From: PALSA-505 sp036501145
GTDB taxonomy: Bacteria > Actinomycetota > Actinomycetes > Streptosporangiales > Streptosporangiaceae
Assembly (NCBI GenBank): GCA_036501145.1
Contig: DASYAV010000249.1
Location: 62,001-126,000, forward strand
Length of the DNA: 64,000 nucleotides
Direction of reading: 5' to 3'
The notes beneath the pieces were generated by a model. It did no database searches. It saw only the letters and a program-made list of their open reading frames with translations, and was not told the origin of the DNA. Numbering within the stretch: position 1 is the first letter of the stretch; each line of letters opens with the position of its first letter. Both the position numbers and the translations under genes were made by a program. Shown here one piece after another: positions 61,994 to 64,000 of the stretch.

Positions 61994-62836
61994 GTGCGGC
62001 GTGATTACGGCCCCGATGTGCTGGCCGGAGGCGGGCGCAAACCCCGCAGGCCGCCACCGCCCGAGGTGGCCGCCGAGCGCGGTCTGGTCGTGGAGGCGGT
62101 GGACGGGACGTTCTGCGGCGCGGTGGTCAGCTGCGAGAAGCGGGACGTCACGCTGGAGGACAGGTTCGGCCGCCAGCGGGTGTTCCCGCTGGACCGGGGC
62201 GCTTTCCTGCTCGACGGCAAGCCGGTGACGCTGGTCCGGCCGGTGCCTGGGCCGGCCGCCCAGGACCACGGGCGGTCCCGCCCGGCCCGCACCGCGTCCG
62301 GGTCGGTGGCGCCGCCGGCCAGCCGGGCCCGGGTGGCCCGGGCCAGCCGGATCTACGTCGAGGGCCGGCACGACGCCGAGCTGGTGGAGAAGATCTGGGG
62401 CGACGACCTGCGGGACGTCGGCGTGGTGGTCGAGTACCTGGAGGGCGTGGATCACCTGGCGGGCATCGTGTCCGCGTTCTCGCCCGGCCCGGTGCGGCGG
62501 CTCGGCGTCCTGGTCGACCACCTGGTGCAAGGCTCGAAGGAAAGCCGGATCGCCGCCCAGGTCAGCTCGCCGTACGTGCTGGTGGCCGGGCACCCGTTCA
62601 TTGACATCTGGGAGGCGGTCAAACCGTCCGTGGTCGGCATCGCCGGCTGGCCCACGGTGCCCAGGGGGGTGCCGTGGAAGGAGGGCGTGCTGAGCGCGCT
62701 CGGCTGGCCGGCCGACACCGCCGCGGCGTGGCGGCGGATCCTGCGGGCCGCGCGCAGCTACACCGATCTGGACCCGGCCCTGCTCGGCACGGTCGAGCAG
62801 CTCATCGACTTCGTCACCGCGCCGGACACCGATTAA
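61994..62836 (+). CDS. DUF3097-family protein
   Basis: 280 residues from GTG 61994, with GGAGAGG upstream. Motifs such as RDYGPDVLAG, RIYVEGRHDAELVEKIWGDDLR and GVLVDHLVQGSKESRI, then GHPFIDIWEAVKPSVVGI, match the actinobacterial DUF3097 family, whose core resembles a Toprim-like metal site (EGRHDAE and LVDH). Function is not established. It is typically found beside hrcA or hemW. Confidence 0.9.
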   Translation: MRRDYGPDVLAGGGRKPRRPPPPEVAAERGLVVEAVDGTFCGAVVSCEKRDVTLEDRFGRQRVFPLDRGAFLLDGKPVTLVRPVPGPAAQDHGRSRPARTASGSVAPPASRARVARASRIYVEGRHDAELVEKIWGDDLRDVGVVVEYLEGVDHLAGIVSAFSPGPVRRLGVLVDHLVQGSKESRIAAQVSSPYVLVAGHPFIDIWEAVKPSVVGIAGWPTVPRGVPWKEGVLSALGWPADTAAAWRRILRAARSYTDLDPALLGTVEQLIDFVTAPDTD

Positions 62837-62849
62837 CCTGGCCGACGTC

Positions 62850-63335
62850 ATGGAGCGCCATCCGGGCGGGCTCAGCCAGCCCGTCACGCACACCCACCAC
62901 GAACCCGCCGCCCCGGGCCAGGCCGCCGGGCCGGCCGACGGGCCGACGGAGGGTGCGGCGGACCTGCCGCGGCCGCCGGGCGACGGGTCAGCCGAACTGC
63001 TCGCCGCGCTCGGCTACCTCGGCACGGTGTTTTTCAGCTTCCTGCCTGCGCTGATCATCTACCTGGTCAAGCGGGGCACGTCGCCGTACCTGCGCCATCA
63101 CGCGGCGCAGGCGGTGAACCTGGCGGTCACCGTGCTGCTGTTCGACCTGTGCGCGTTCATCGTCGGCGCGATGCTGGCCCTGGACAGCCTGGTGGTGTCG
63201 CTGAGCGTGGCACTGCCGCTGGCCACCGCGCTGTGGCTGGCCTCGGTGGGATTCTGCGTCCGCGCCGCGCTGGCCACCGCCCGCGGCGAGCCGGGCGACC
63301 TGCCCCGCTGGCTGTGCGCCGGCCTGCTGCGCTGA
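62850..63335 (+). CDS. DUF4870-family membrane protein
   Basis: 161 residues. A disordered Pro/Ala-rich N-terminal 45 residues is followed by the DUF4870 core: LAALGYLGTVFFSFLPALIIYLVKR, then YLRHHAAQAVNLAVTVLL and two further membrane helices. Role unknown. It follows the DUF3097 gene by 13 bp and is probably co-transcribed. Its stop lies within a 20-bp tandem repeat. Confidence 0.85.
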   Translation: MERHPGGLSQPVTHTHHEPAAPGQAAGPADGPTEGAADLPRPPGDGSAELLAALGYLGTVFFSFLPALIIYLVKRGTSPYLRHHAAQAVNLAVTVLLFDLCAFIVGAMLALDSLVVSLSVALPLATALWLASVGFCVRAALATARGEPGDLPRWLCAGLLR

Positions 63336-63396
63336 GCGCCGGCCCTGCAGGGCTGAGCGCCGGCCTGCAGGGCTGAGCGCCGGACTGCCGTGCTCG
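63316..63396. repeat. 20-bp tandem repeat across the DUF4870 stop codon
   Basis: Four units starting GCGCCGG: 63316-63335, 63336-63356, 63357-63376 and 63377-63396. The first includes the gene's last codons and TGA; two others also contain TGA. Units 2 and 3 differ by one base in length. Confidence 0.85.
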
Positions 63397-63414
63397 GCGC
63401 GGGGCCCGCCGGGG

Positions 63415-64000
63415 TCAGTCGGTCAGGTCGCGGATCACCGCGTCGGCGAGCAGCCGGCCACGGCGGGTCAGGACGACCCGCCCGGCCGCCCAGGCACCAG
63501 GCTCAGCCAGCCCGCCGGACACCGCCGCGCTGGCCGCGGCCCGCCCCGCGCCGGACAGCAGGTCCGCCGGGCAGCCGGTATCGAGCCTGGTCAGCAGCAT
63601 GATCTGCTCGGTCCGCCGCTCGTTTCCTGTGAGCACCTCGCGGGCCTGCGCCGGGCTTTCCCCCGCGCCCAGCCTGGCGGCGTACCGGCGCGGGTGCCGG
63701 ACGTTCCACCACCGGGTGCCGGCCAGGTGGCTGTGCGCGCCGGGGCCGATCCCCCACCAGTCCCCGCCGGTCCAGTACAGCAGGTTGTGCCGGCACCGCG
63801 CCGCCGCGCCGCTGGCCCAGTTCGAGATCTCATACCAGCCCAGCCCGGCCGTGCCGAGCGCCTCGTCGGCGGCCAGGTACCGGTCGGCCATCGCGTCGTC
63901 GTCGGGGGCGGGCAGCGCGCCGCGCCGGATCCGGGCGGCGAGCCTGGTGCCGTCCTCGACGATCAGCGCGTAGGCCGAGATGTGGCTGGGCCGCGCGGCC
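63415..64000 (-). CDS. hemW: Radical SAM coproporphyrinogen III oxidase-like HemW (5' partial)
   Basis: Only the C-terminal 194 residues are inside the window; the frame stays open to 64000. PSHISAYALIVEDGTRLAARIRRG and DDDAMADRYLAADEAL, then YEISNWA and the closing LLYWTGGDWWGIGPGAHSH, are characteristic of HemW. The CxxxCxxC iron-sulfur motif should lie beyond the right edge. HemW is a heme chaperone related to oxygen-independent HemN. Conserved neighbour of hrcA in this phylum. Confidence 0.93.
   Translation of the reverse strand, partial: AARPSHISAYALIVEDGTRLAARIRRGALPAPDDDAMADRYLAADEALGTAGLGWYEISNWASGAAARCRHNLLYWTGGDWWGIGPGAHSHLAGTRWWNVRHPRRYAARLGAGESPAQAREVLTGNERRTEQIMLLTRLDTGCPADLLSGAGRAAASAAVSGGLAEPGAWAAGRVVLTRRGRLLADAVIRDLTD

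Overview
The window is about 64 kb of very GC-rich DNA (roughly 70-73 % by eye). Gene order and content point to an actinomycete (Actinomycetota, possibly near Streptosporangiales; genus not determinable from sequence alone). The evidence is the block hemW / DUF3097 / hrcA-dnaJ-rsmE / HIT / phoH-ybeY-CBS-cdd / era, the recO-uppS pair beside leuA, dnaG next to the principal sigma gene, a pyruvate phosphate dikinase, GTG/TTG starts, many 4-bp ATGA/GTGA overlaps and several probably leaderless genes.

Left part (1-15.5 kb) is accessory. It holds a membrane-anchored protein cut by the window edge, a secreted FAD oxidoreductase, an ArsR-SRPBCC pair with an operator-like repeat in its promoter, a large secreted protein, a MarR regulator with a cluster of palindromes beside a 14-TM drug exporter, a sugar kinase with a deazaflavin-type reductase, mannose-6-phosphate isomerase, an aldo/keto reductase-threonine dehydratase operon, a stand-alone methyltransferase tail and a secreted beta-propeller. 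A tRNA-Asn lies at 15.65 kb.

The middle (16-44 kb) mixes housekeeping genes (principal sigma factor, dnaG, dgt, ppdK, glyS, uppS, recO, leuA) with accessory cargo: a G1-type glutamic peptidase, HAD phosphatase, membrane glycosyltransferase-like protein, NAD(P) oxidoreductase, alpha/beta hydrolase, a TetR-ABC exporter set, a degraded gene behind glyS, and a LuxR/LAL regulator followed by two tiny genes and a repeat-rich secreted propeller protein. A DUF1906 secreted enzyme separates these from uppS. Upstream of leuA lies a perfect hairpin and an internally deleted IS605-type TnpB.

The right part (46-64 kb) has a zinc-ribbon/TerB-like protein, a two-domain acetyltransferase, a desaturase coupled to an LPG-synthase-like membrane protein, an AbiEii-like nucleotidyltransferase with a small partner, then the conserved block era - aac(2')-like - cdd-like - CBS - ybeY - phoH - HIT. 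A SigE-family sigma factor with a membrane partner follows, then the heat-shock operon hrcA-dnaJ-rsmE under a CIRCE element, DUF3097, DUF4870 and a partial hemW.

I saw no CRISPR array, rRNA, prophage or biosynthetic megacluster. The observations most worth checking are the small-peptide/propeller operon at 34.0-35.6 kb, the MarR palindrome cluster at 6.05 kb, the catalytically incomplete TnpB at 45 kb, the AbiEii-like pair at 50.4-51.4 kb, the frameshifted gene remnant at 32.1-32.3 kb, and an Era GTPase with an altered G4 motif.
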